From Maniola hyperantus (lineage: Eukaryota; Arthropoda; Insecta; Lepidoptera; Nymphalidae): 64,000 bases of DNA. The stretch is from contig NC_048549.1 in NCBI RefSeq assembly GCF_902806685.2, positions 12,851,594 through 12,915,593 of the forward strand. Reading direction: 5' to 3'. Position numbers and translations under genes: made by a program. Under the pieces are notes generated by a model. It was not told the origin of the DNA and made no database searches. It saw nothing but the letters and a program-made list of their open reading frames with translations. Shown piece by piece: positions 44,746-57,100 of the stretch (within the stretch, counting starts at the first letter, position 1; each line of letters starts with the position of its first letter).

Positions 44746-44867
44746 AAGAACATCTCAAATATTAAAGTGCATTATTTAAGTACATATCAATTATTGTAAC
44801 TAGATGGATTATTAAGGTTGTGCTTTAATTTTAAGAAATGTTTCAGTATTCGGGGTTAGTTTAAAAG

Positions 44868-45373
44868 GGCCAGTTGCATATCAAGCAATTAAAGTAATGT
44901 TACGGTTTCCGTTAACCATTGAATGAATATTGACATACAAAGCCTAAGCTTTAATATCTGAAGAAATTCAGTTATAGATTGGCTAAAAGTAAATACTCGT
45001 ATAATAATGGATGTCATTAAAGTTTATTTTAGCCGTTTTCTTGTTGAATTTGTCATAAATAAACACTTAATTATTTATTAACTCAAAAGTAATTTAACAA
45101 TCACAATCGATCTCAGTTGATTCAATTTCGGCGCTTGCTAGCTGAACTCTTGGGTTTCGACCAAAACTCTGGCCCAAGCCGAAGGTTCTGTCAAACACTA
45201 TAAAAGTAAAATGTCAGGTCAGGATTTGTACTTCAGACAAAAATATTATTATTAACTTTAATCGTACAGGTATAAAGGACTTGTGCAACCCACTTTGCTT
45301 TTTTTGGTGGTCATAGTTTAATGGTAACCGTAATATAACTTTAACCGTCCGATATGCAACTAGCCCTAACAGT
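44868..45373. repeat. ~500-bp foldback element with ~50-bp TIRs
   Basis: AGGGCCAGTTGCATATCAAG at the left mirrors CGATATGCAACTAGCCCT at the right, with inner arms around TTACGGTTTCCGTTAACC and GGTAACCGTAATATAAC. Non-coding. Confidence 0.65.
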
Positions 45374-45629
45374 CCTATAACCTATTGTATAAATATTGCC
45401 CAAAATATTTTTGACGGATTGAGCACCTCCTTTATAAAGTCGGTTAAAACTCAGAAATCTATAATTTATCTACAATCCTAATGGAGATTTAATAATATTG
45501 CGCAAAATAATCTCGTACTTTTGAATATAAACTCTCAGTTCTTGTACATTCTATTGGCCCGAGATTGTGACGGAAGGTAAAAGTTTTCCATGTCAGCAGC
45601 AATCACGTCAAAGTAAAATGGACTCAAAG

Positions 45630-45778
45630 GTTGATATCTATAGAGCGTACTTTGACTTTGCTCAGACCTAAGTTTCAGTTAAAACGTAACAGACTTATGC
45701 CAGCGGTATAGCGCTGTCTTCTTTTAACAGTATTTTAAGTCTGAGCAAAGTCAAAGTGCGCTCTATAAATCTCAGCCT
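45630..45778. repeat. MITE, family G
   Basis: TTGATATCTATAGAGCGTAC and GTGCGCTCTATAAATCTCAG are the inverted ends. The arms also contain GACTTTGCTCAGACCTAAGT and its inverse. A family J copy follows immediately. Confidence 0.75.
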
Positions 45779-45784
45779 TACCCT

Positions 45785-45930
45785 CTATAGTTCGCGACAG
45801 GTCGAGATGGTATGAGGCAGGGGGACGCCTCGCATACCCGTACGTCACCCGCACTGGGTTAGCGGGGGAACTATGCGGGTGTGCGGGGCATCCCCACCCT
45901 GATTGTCATCTCAACTTGTCGCGTACTATA
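45785..45930. repeat. GC-rich MITE, family J (complete)
   Basis: TATAGTTCGCGACAGGTCGA and ACTTGTCGCGTACTATA are the inverted ends. The interior has ACGCCTCGCATACCCGTACG and GCGGGTGTGCGGGGCATCC. About 145 bp. Confidence 0.85.
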
Positions 45931-46154
45931 GTTTTAACGGAGAGGCTCTCCTTCACCAGCTGACATCTCCATACAAACATTGATTGTTTTTCATTTGGAT
46001 ACGAAGCAACCATTCTGTTGATACGTTCCCTAGTAACTAATATCTGTCTGTGCTTTGCCAGATTTCCGTAATTAAAATAACTAGTTTTAAAATAAACTTG
46101 GTTCCAGCTTTTGGTCCGTTGTATAAACGGACAAAGTCACTTTAAATTCACAAA

Positions 46155-46218
46155 TCAAGAGTAAGGGGGAGAGAAGGAGGTGAGAGAGGGAGAGAGATAA
46201 GGAGGGAGGGAGAGAAAA
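46155..46218. repeat. GA-rich microsatellite
   Basis: Purine-only tract of GAGAGAGGGAGAGAG-type units, about 60 bp. Confidence 0.85.
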
Positions 46219-47109
46219 GTAACTTAGTTCATGGCGAAGCACTAGTAGTGTCTTCTCTAAGAGTCTGTTGAAATATACCTACTTCAACTTATTATCATGT
46301 ATTTATATTGATATGTTTCTACTTGGGTGCTTGCTGTAGAGAGTGTAGAGGAATGAACACAATTTGGATCCATTTTACTTTGACGTTACAGTTTTACGAT
46401 ATTTAAGTACTATCGTTGTCTAGAGTGCATTCTGGTACTAAGCCTATCAACGACGTTCTCGCATTTTTAGTACTATAATTGCGTTCGTGTCCTGTAATCT
46501 TACCTATCTGCTGTGTGCTTAGTATGAGATTTACATCACACTCACATTAGTAGAATAGGGATGATGACTACTAGTCAAATCAACAACTTCTTATCAAACG
46601 TCAAAACGCTCGCTTAATATGGGAGCATGTATGAAATACATAGATGTGACGTCATAAGTATTTAACGTACTTTTTAAATTGATTCGATAATTCTAAATGG
46701 TTAGCAAACTTTAAACTAGCAGAAAATGTGGATTTTATAAATTCTGAAAGACCTTCTATTTAATAATTTACTAAGGGATAATTTTTTTCGACATAGGCAT
46801 CATTCCCATTCGAGCGTCGAAACACAACACTAGTGTAAAATGGGCCTTAGAATCTTTAATTTAAAGTCGAAAATTCAGTACCACCGAGTTTTTTCTTGCA
46901 AGATTTCCTCTTGGGGCGCTGGCTATAAATTGTAGACTAATTTGAGCATTAAACCAAGTCAGTTAAGGTCCATTTTACTTTAATGCTAAGGTGTTTCAAG
47001 ATTCATATTCTATGAACGTTGGAGATGTAAAGTCTTATACTAAGGCTACTTAATCTTTTCCAAGTTTGATGGTCGTATTTTTGTACGAATGAGCACTTAA
47101 TCATAGTAA

Positions 47110-48113
47110 TATTATTTATTCGTAATTATTATGTACTCTTACATTTTCTACAAGCCCAGTCCATTCCGACTTCATGCTCCTTCTTCTTCTCTTCTGCCAT
47201 CTTCTTTTAAAGAAGAAGCCCTTATCCACATAGCTATGTTTTCTAATCTCTAACATCCAACAAGCCCTAACTATAAGAACTTTCGACTTGACCGGACTTC
47301 TCATTCCTTCTGCTTTTCTTCTGCCATCTTCTATGCGAAGGAACCCTGAGCTTCATAGTAATGTACTATAACGTTTATACAAGCCTAGTCACCTCCTACT
47401 GGAATGGACTTCTCACTCCTTCTCTTCGGCCATCTTCTATGCGCAGGCACCCTTATACACATAGCTATGTACTCGTAACAGTTCTACAAGTCCAGTCAAT
47501 GCACATCTACTTATTCGGACTTCTTACCCCTTCTTCTCTTTTGCCATTTTTTGTGCGAAGGAGCCCTTATCTTCATAGCTATGTACTCAAACACTTCTAC
47601 AAGTCCAGTCAAAGCGGACCCCCTACTTGCCTGGACTTCTTACTCCTTCTTCTCTTCTTACATATTTTGTGCGAAGGAGCCCTTATATATGTAGCTATGT
47701 ATTCTGACACTACTACAATGTAGACCTCCTGTATGACCAACACTTCTTCTCTTTCTCTTCTGCCGTTTTATTTTCGAAGGAGCTCTTATCCACATAGCTA
47801 CATACTCTAATACTTCTACAAGCCCTCCTGCATGACCAGTGATTCTTCTCTTTCTCTTCTGTCATCTTCTGTGCAAATGGGCCCTTATCTACTAACATCT
47901 TATACGCCTAGTTAATGCGCAGTTTGAAGTAATAATGTTGACCGGACTTCTCTTTCGTTCTTATCTTCTGAGCGAAGAAGGCACAGAAAATCAACATAGC
48001 TAACACCTTACTAGCCCAGTCTTGCTCTTGACCGGCATTTCTTGCTCCTCCTTCTTCTCTTCTGTCATTTTCTGTGCAAAGGAGTCCTTATCTACATAGC
48101 TATTGTAATCACC
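47110..48113 (-). pseudogene. Tandem array of decayed copies of the DHX38 last exon
   Basis: About nine units, spaced 92-117 bp, each carry parts of the DHX38 terminal coding end plus its 3' flank. Plus-strand anchors are TTCTACAAGCCCAGTCAATG, TGACCGGACTTCTTGCTCCT, TCTTCTCTTCTGCCATCTTC and GGAGCCCTTATCCACATAGC. The TACAAGCCC anchor occurs near 47150, 47262, 47379, 47484, 47596, 47712, 47815, 47907 and 48010; the parent is at 48114. All are out of frame or interrupted. An AATAAA on the minus strand (47120-47115) sits at the far end, so the array may be transcribed as the 3' UTR. Confidence 0.85.
47115..47120 (-). promoter_or_regulatory. Candidate polyadenylation signal for DHX38
   Basis: AATAAA on the minus strand, just beyond the exon-tail array and about 1 kb after the stop codon. 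Use of the site is inferred from position only. Confidence 0.35.
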
Positions 48114-51100
48114 CTACAAGCCCAACCGATGCGGAGTTCGCTTGGGGGTGCTGAGGCCAGGAGTAGCGACCTCCTGCTTGACTGGTACTTCTTGCTCTTT
48201 CTTCTTCTTCTCTTCTGCCATCTTCTGCTCCGCTTGCTTCATCTCTTCCTCCATTCTTTGAAGGTGCACTGCTGCTTCTTTGCGTTTGTCGCGATTAGAT
48301 CTGAAAAAAAGTTTGTAACAGAAATTTTAAAATGATATAATTATTTTTAAAAGAATTTAATTTCAGCTGTAATCATCTCTTCTTCTATTAAATTAAATAA
48401 ATAATAATAAACTAGATGTCGCTACAAGGATTTTCAATCTCTCGTCATACATCCTAAATCACGCCAACGAAGTTTACTGACTAATATGTATACATGTTTT
48501 TTCTCATTTATCTACTTGGCTCCCACCAACTGCATCTAGAAATTGCCAGAAAATCTTGACATAGCTTTTAGAATTGCTTACTTGCCAGTCTCTTTAACAG
48601 AGAAGAACATAGTTCCAAGTTCGGCCAGCCACCTCCCGTCCACCGCCGTGACGCAATGCATGTATTCCTTCGTCGTCATCATCAGTTCATGGTACACCGC
48701 GTAGTCCGGGGAATCCCCCAAGTCGAAGAGCGCAGAAGTGGGATGCAGGTGACACGGCATTTCTATTCAGCTACGAAGGGTTCTATAGCCACCACACGCT
48801 GCGACGAAGTAACTTACAATGCACAAACTAGATGTCGCCACAAGGATTTTCAATCTCTCGCCATACATCCTAAATCGCGCCAACGAAGTTTACTGACCAA
48901 TATGTGTACAAGTTTTTTCTCATTTACTAACTGCATCTAGAAATTGCGAGAAAATATTGATATCACTATCAGAATTACTTACTTGCCAGTCTCTTTGACA
49001 GAGAAGAACATAGGTCCTAGTTCAGCCAGCCACCTCCCGTCCACCGCCGTGACGCAATGCATGTATTCCTTCGTCGTCATCATCAGTTCATGGTACACCG
49101 CGTAGTCCGGGGAATCCCCCAAGTCGAAGAGCGCAGAAGTGGGATGCAGGTGACACGACCTTTCTATTCAGCTACGAAGGGTTCTATAGCCAGCCACCAC
49201 ACGCTGCGACGAAGTAACTTACAATGCAAAAACTAGATGTCGCCACAAGGATTTTCAATCTCTCGCCATACATCCTACATCGCGCCAACGAAGTTTACTG
49301 ACCAATATGTGTACAAGTTTATTCTCATTTACTAACTGCATCTAGAAATTGCGAGAAAATATTGATATCACTTTCAGAATTACTTACTTGCCAGTCTCTT
49401 TGACAGAGAAGAACATAGGTCCTAGTTCAGCCAGCCACCTCCCGTCCACCGCCGTGACGCAATGCATGTATTCCTTCGTCGTCATCATCAGTTCGTGGTA
49501 CACCACGTAGTCCGGGGAGTTCCCCAAGCCGAAGAGCGCAGAAGTGGGATGCAGGTGACACGGCATTCCTGTTCTGCAGTTCACGTATTCTCCTATGCCT
49601 TTGAGACGAGCTGCTTGCTGGAAGTAGGCTAGAAATAATAATAATTATATCGCTGATATAGTGTAAGTAGTAAAAGTAGTAAATGCAGTTTCAAGCAGAT
49701 TGCGTAGCGTCGAAGTAATTATAATAATTATAATATATATAAAAGGAAAAAGTGACTGACTGACTGACTGACTGACTGAATGACTGACTGACTGACTGAC
49801 TCATATATCAACGCACAGCTCAAACTACTGGACGGATCGGGCTGAAATTTGGCATGCAGATAGTTAGTATGACGTAGGCATCCGCTAAGAAAGGATTTTT
49901 GAAAATTCAACTCCTAAGGGGGTTAAATAGGGGTTTGAAATTTTGTAGTCCACGCGGACGAAGTCGCGGGCATAAGCTAGTTATAATATGAAAGTTAATG
50001 CTTGACTTCATACGAAATATCATGAATTTGTGAGACTTCCCTGGGTCACATTTTTGGTAACGATAGAATGAGTTACTCCTTATATAAATACAGTACCTGC
50101 GATTTCGTCTGCGTGGACTACACAAATTTCAACCCCTATTTTAACCGGGTCAAATTTTCAAAAATCTTTTTTTAGCGCACGTATGACGTACGTCATAGCT
50201 GCATGCCCAATTTCAGCCCTATCCGTTCAGTAGTTTGAGCTGCGCGTTGATAGATCAGTCAGTCAGTTTGAGTCGATTTACGAGTATGTAAAAAAATATT
50301 TTGTCGGTTTTATTAATTTCCTGAAGGGCAATTTGCAATATTATGTAGACCTACCGTAAAACCTGAAATGAAACTTACCGGAGCAGATACATTTCCGCAC
50401 GGTGTCCCAATCCGTTCCGCAAGACACCAAGGGCAGTCGTTGCGCAGTGAGAATATCCCGCAACTGTTGCCGCACCTCCCGCACTTTGCGCATCGCTTTC
50501 CCGTGGACGAAGTGTTCCGTACACCACGAGCTTGAGTAACTGGAAGATAAGTCGCATTGGTAAAATTCGTCTGCGCAGAGCGCCATCTAACGCTGACCAA
50601 AACACCAATGAAATATAGACCTTATTGCTTGACGTTAAGATTTTAAACACAAGAACAACAGAGCCTCGTGCTATATAGCTCATAATACTAGGTTGTTGCC
50701 TACGCGCCATGTACATACACGCGTACAATGGATGGCGCATAGAAACAACTTCTTGGTTTTTCTCTCTGATTGGGATTTTTGCGACATTCAAAAATACGAT
50801 TTCTGCGCAGGTACATCGGCGTAACTTATAACCAGACTAGCTGATGCCAGCGACTTCGTCCGCGTGGGATTAGGTTTCTAAAAATACCGTGGGAACTCTT
50901 TGATTTTCCGGGATAAAAAGTAGCCTATGTTAACTAAACCCATGCAAAAAAAAGTCACGTCAATCCGTTGCGACGTGATTGAAGGACAAACCAACAAACA
51001 AACACACTTTCGCATTTATAATAAGGGTACTAATTGCTGTAATGTAGCAAAGATCTTACTTGTTGGACTTCCACTGGTTGTACAGATGTAAAAGCGTGAG

Positions 51101-54100
51101 ATGATCGGACTCGGGCACTTGGAACTTTTCTTTGATAGCGTCCGATTCTTCCTCGCGTCCCTGCGGCCGGTAGAACACGGACGGCACGGATAGCATTGAC
51201 ACTGAAAATACATAAAACATTAACATCACATTTGATAGTAAAGTGACAGCCCATTCCCACTTGTCGGCTGTCGGGCCTGGATTTTATTCGGATGTGGCAG
51301 AACATTTGGACACAAAATCAGTTTCAGACAAGTTTGTATGAAGCTATTCACAATCCATGTGTGAATAGCTTCATACAAAATATTTTGCCACTGGAAAATT
51401 CGATTAAAATCCGGACCCGATAGACGACAAGTGAGAACCACCTTTGACTCTTATTTCATCGCGGTTAAAAACTTAAAACTATAAAGATTTTTGTTTTTTT
51501 TATTCAATTACAAGTTAGACTGCGATCTCACCTGGTGGTAAGTAGTTATGCAGTCTAAGATGGTAGCGGGTTAACTTGAAAGGGATACGGCAATTTTTTT
51601 AAACCCATACCCCATACCAGTTTCTACACGGCATCGTACCGAAACGTTAAATCGCTTGGCGGCACGGCTTTGCCGGTAGGGTGGTAACTAGCCACGATCG
51701 TAAACGTAGACAAACAATGGTATACTCACCAATGATAAGCACTTCAGCGCTGCATCCCATCTCCGCGGAGACTATGAGCATGTGGCACTGTGGGGGGTCG
51801 AGCGGGAACTCCGCCATCTGCCGGCCCAGGGGGGTCAGAGCCCCCGTACCGTCCAGCGCGCCTAGAATCCAGAGCTGGTACATTGAGTTCAGGATTGTGT
51901 CCTAGAAAAAGAAAAATTTGCTTATTTCTTTCTCATCATCATCATGATCAACCCATCGCCGGCTCACTACAGAGCACGGGCCTCCTCTCAGAGTGAGAAG
52001 GGTTTGGGCATAGTCTACCACGCTGGCCTGTGCAGATTGGTAGACTTCACACACATTCGAAAGCATTATGGAGAACTCTCAGGCATGCAGGTTTCCTCAC
52101 GATGTTTTCCTTCACCGTTAAAGCAAGTGATATTTAATTACTTAAAACGTACATAGCTCCGAAAAGTTAGAAGTGTGTACCCGGGATCGAACCCCGATCT
52201 CCGATTAGAAGGCGGACGTCCTAACCACTAGGCTATCACAGCTTTTTTACCAACCGCTTTTTTCTTTCTACAAAGACCACATTATGTCTGATTGTCTGAC
52301 TTCCATTCAATTGTGCAAAAGAATGGAGAGAAACGGTGACTAATTTTACTGTACATCATCTGTAAACCAAACTAAATTGACAGGTCTAAATCTAGGAGCA
52401 TTAAAGGCATAGCACCAAATTTAGACATGTAAATTTAGTTTAGCTTAGAGATAGTGAAATTTTACCAAGAGTGCCCTGAATTCGGGCAATAACATAAATT
52501 GCGATGTGCTATACTACTCATTTGGCAGCGGTACAATATTCCTTGTACCAAATATTTGGCGATCCGTGGGGCATTCCAAGCGCATATTCTCTCTATACTT
52601 TTCAAAATGTTCAAGCTTGCCTGTGGAGGTGGGTCTATAAAATGGTAGGCCAGTGGATCCTCAACGCCAAGTGACTTGAGCAATAACACAGCAATAACAC
52701 ACTGTGCCTAGATCAGTGCTCTGTATCTTTGGCAAGGTAGCGGGTAGTAATGGTTGTCCGAAAGAATTTGGAATTATAACAGTGAAGGCTGGCTTAGGCT
52801 TGCCTAAGGAGGTTGGGTGTACCTGTGGGCTGTGGAAGGTTGAGCTTACCTCAACGCCAAGTGACTTGAGCAATAGCACAGTATTGCCTAGATTAGTCCT
52901 CCAAGGTAGCGGGTAATAACGGTTATCCGAAAGAATTTGTAATTATGAAGGTGAAGGCTGGGTTGGGCTTACCTGTGGAGGCGGGTCCATAAAGTGGAAG
53001 GCCAGTAGATCCTCAACGCCGAGTGACTTGAGCAGCAGTACAGTGTTAGCTAGATTAGTCCTCTGTATCTCTGGCACGGTAGCCGGTAACAACTCTTGCT
53101 GGAACTGCCTCTGTGTGTAGAGGCAGAACGCTTTGCCGGGGCCTGTTCTCCCCGCTCGGCCGGCCCTTTGACGCGCGTTGGCTTGACTCACTGGATATAT
53201 CTTGAAAGGAGAAATTTTCGCATTAGTCCGTAATTTTCCAAGACTGGCTAAAGGCCTCCTTCTAATTTCCCCACAACTCCCTGTTCCCTTAACCTTAAAA
53301 TTTGTTCCATCTAACTGAAAACGCCCTGCCATGCATGCGTTGATTTTGGTAGGTCAGAAAGAAGCATATTTTGCGGGAACGTCATTTGGACCTGCCTAGT
53401 TTTCATGAAGCAGTTACAACGCCAGCGTCAGCTACTCGCGTTTTTGAAATGTACTTATAGCAGAATCCTTTTTATTTTATTTATATATTTCCAACAACAA
53501 AAAAATAGATAACAATATTGGTTTCTTTGTGCTTGACGCAATCTACTAATTTTAAGCTCAAACGTCCATTTCTATAGATAGCCATTTGGCAAAAACACAC
53601 AATATTAATTTTGTGAAAACCTTTCTGCTGCGATGTTCTTTAAAGCTGTACAAGGGGCTATTTAAATAAATTTTTTATTCAGGCATTTGGCTGAGTAAAA
53701 AATTTGTATAAAACGCAAAGACGGTTCTTGCAGTATAAAATATGGATGATTTTAAGTTTCACTGTTTTGACGATACAAGAGGAATAGATATTGAATGATT
53801 GGTTAGCATTTACCTGTAAGGCGTCCATACCAATCCTCGGATTGTAGACCTTCAGCTTGCAGTACCCGCAGTCTATCACGTACATTATACCGTCTACAGT
53901 GAGGGATGTTTCTGAAATAGAATAGAACAGGATAAAATTCTTTTCTAAAGGTTCTACCGTTGAACCTCCTCAATATACTAGTTATGTTGAATGAGTTCTA
54001 TAAGATCTCACCAGCAATGTTAGTAGCCACGATGCACTTTCTCTGCCCCGGCGGCGCGCGCTGGAAGATCTTGGCCTGCAGGTCAGCCGGTAGTTGCGAG

Positions 54101-57100
54101 TAGATTGGTAGTACTGTCAGTGGAGGCGCAGTATCTAAGTCTCCCAAGCGTTCTGTTAGCACCTGAGGATTTCACCATAAATTTAAACACTAAATTTTTA
54201 TTGTCCATAGATAAAGATTGCTAACACAGGTTTTCCTAGTACCACAAAGCACTCCATCAGGTTTCAACATTTTGTGTCTACCTTTTGTGTGCACTAAATT
54301 TAAGGAGTTTTTGTACTGTGCAACATTTTCTTGGTTGAATAATAAATAACTATGGTCCTCCTAGGAAAGCTCAGTCACTCATCAAGCGATGGAGAGAGCT
54401 AGCTTAGGGTCTACGGGATCAAATCAGAAATTAGGCGATCTGTAGAAGAAACAGAGTAACCGGTATAGCTCAACGGGTTGCGAAGATGTAGTGGCAATGG
54501 GCAGGGCACATATTATTATTGCCTGTAGATATTATGGGCCTCATAGGAAAGCTCAGTCACTCATCAGGCGATGGAGAGAGCTAGCTTAGGGTCGTCTTCA
54601 GGATCAAATCAGAATTTAGGCGATCTGTAGAAGAACCAGAGTAACCTTTATAGCTCAACGGGTTGCGAAGCTGTAGTGGCAATGGGCAGGGCACATAGTT
54701 CGAAAAACCGATACAACTTGGGGTCAGAAGTTGCTGGGATAGCGACCTCACACTGAAAGGCACAGTGCTATTAGCCTACACGCCCCACTAGGTGGACAGA
54801 CGACATCAAACGAGTCGCAGGGAGCCGCTGGATTCAGGCGGTGGCGCAAGACCTTGGCGTGGGAAGTCCCTACAAGAGACCTATGTCCATGAAGTGGACG
54901 TCTATCGGTTGTGAATGATAAAGTGTCATTACCTCACAAGTAACTTCAATGTCCTCTTGACCAGGCATAAATATGAGGATGTCACCCTCATCTGGTTGTA
55001 GATGTATTTGAAGAGCCTGTAAACAAAAAAAATTAAGAATTTTAGAAATATTTATATATTTAGATTTTGTCACTTGGTTTTGTTTCAACATAATATATTA
55101 TGCACTAGCTGATGCCCGCGACTTCATACGCGTGGATTTAGGTTTTTAAAAAATCCTGTGGGAACTCTTCAATTTTCCGGGATAAAAAGTAGCCTCAACA
55201 GTCAAATCGATATACAGTACGCGGCAGAAAGTACCTAATGTACATCGATATTAGAAGGAGATAGCAGATTTGTAGAGCATTGTCTCTCTCGTTTAGACCG
55301 ACAAAACGTTGTATAGGTATGAGTGGCAGAGACAACGTTCTACAAAGCCGAAATGTCATTCTAATGACCGATGTACATTACTTTCTGCCGCGTACGCGGC
55401 GCGTGTGCGGTTGTTAATATTCCGTAGTGCAATTTGTAGAGTGCCATTTAATTAAATTAATCACACAACACACCTACTAGTATATTGTAACAATAGTACA
55501 TATATAAAGTACAGATATACTATATCAAACTGTAGAAGTAATCAACTAAATTACTGTGTTTCCAGTGACTCCATTAGTAAATTAAATTTGCTCTAATGTT
55601 TTAGTCTTTTTCATTCAGGCAATGTAACCAAAGTGACCCAAATTTTTGAACAAAAATAGAACTAAATGATAAGTAAATCAATTTTAGTTTAATGAATTTT
55701 CATAACGAAGAATCAATTTTTCATCTTGGATAATAGCATTTTCCTTTTTTACGTCGGAAAATAAATAAAAGCCTTATTAGAATTCATACTAATATTATAC
55801 ATGCGAAAGTGTATCTGCTGTCTGTGTACTAGTTTTTCGAGGCCCATCCGTGTAACTGATTTTGACGAAAGGTACAGATATAGCTTGCAAAATAGAAGTT
55901 TCCACGGGATCTTTAAAACAAGTTTTATTCAATGTTATCGTTCAGAGTTAGCGCGCACTACGGTAAATTTCCGTACGTTTTCCCCCGCAAAATCTGTGAG
56001 CTATAGAACTACATAGAAGCGCACGCACTGTGGATTAAGTGTTAATTCTTGTACGGTGGTACGGAATCCGTTGTGTGCGAGACAGACAGACTTTTTTTTT
56101 TTTTTTTAATTCAGATACAAGTTAGCCCTTGACTGCAATCTCACCTGGTGGTAAGTGATGATGCAGTCTAAGATGATAGCGGGCTAACCTGGAAGGGGTA
56201 TGGCAATTTTTATTAAACCCATACCCCTTTGGTTTCTACACGGCATCGTACCGGAACGCTAAATCGCTTGGCGGCACGGCTTTGCCGGTAGGGTGGTAAC
56301 TAGCCACGGCCGAAGCCACCAGACCAGACCAGAAATTTAGAAATTATAAAATTCCAAACCCCTGCCAGGAATCGAACCCGGACCTCCCACTAATAAGACC
56401 ACAGCGCTCACCACTGCGCCAGGGAGGTTGTCAAAAAGACTCCTACCAAGTACGCGACAAGACGGCAATCGCGGGTGGGCAACGCCCCGCACACCCGCAC
56501 AGCCCCCGCGCTTACCCGCTGCGGGATAGCGTGGGTGACGTGCGGATGCTCCGCAGTCGCCCCGCCTCATACCCCGTTTGCAATCTCAACCTGTCGCGTA
56601 CTAAACTTGTCCGATTTTAAATCTATATATAAAAACTAGATGATGCCCGCGACTTCTTCCGCGTGGATTTGGGTTTTAAAAATCTCGTGTAACTCTTTGA
56701 TTTTCCGGGATAAAAAGTAGCATATGTAATGTGTTGCTGATCGCAAATCTCGAGAACAGCTGAACCGATTTCGCTAATTCTTTTTTCATAATATTCCTTG
56801 AAGTACGGGGATGGACGACGGTTCTTACGGAGACAAAAATTTAAAAAATCCCGAAAACGAATCGTCTGTTAGGCGGTACGAAGTTCGCCGGGGCAGCTAT
56901 AGTATACTTGAATAATGATTACCCTACTCCAAGTTAGTGTTAAAGCATTTTGAAAGTGCGAAGCTGCGGCGCGGCGTTACAAAGCCGTCTCGGGCCAGCA
57001 GTTCGTTGACACCAGGCGGCTAGACTTGCAAAATGCACTGTCTACATTCCTTATAGCCTAAGAAACAGCTAACAATTTGTTTAATCTAAATATATAAAAG

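Larger units (their letters stand above)
37250..47109. other. Intergenic region between AUP1 and DHX38, repeat mosaic
   Basis: Roughly 10 kb between two convergent genes. I recognise MITEs of families E, I, F, K, H, G and J, two larger foldback elements (43421-43821 and 44868-45373), LINE fragments at 39436-39548 and 43118-43850, and a GA-rich tract. The only unexplained coding-like piece is at 40750-40885. Elsewhere I see nothing. Confidence 0.6.

Noticed and set aside
48042..48335. Plus-strand open frame rich in L and F
   Set aside because: Antisense to the lysine/glutamate-rich last DHX38 exon, which has supported splice sites and a conserved C-terminus.
50375..50791. 138-residue minus-strand open frame
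   Set aside because: Runs through the intron and then out of frame across DHX38 exon 50539-50379. The correct frame is fixed by its neighbours.
52180..52243. tRNA gene on the minus strand
   Set aside because: A- and B-box-like motifs belong to SINE-2. The body follows immediately, with no paired acceptor stem.
56340..56432. tRNA gene on the minus strand
   Set aside because: It is the head of a complete SINE. The 3' side of the acceptor stem is missing.
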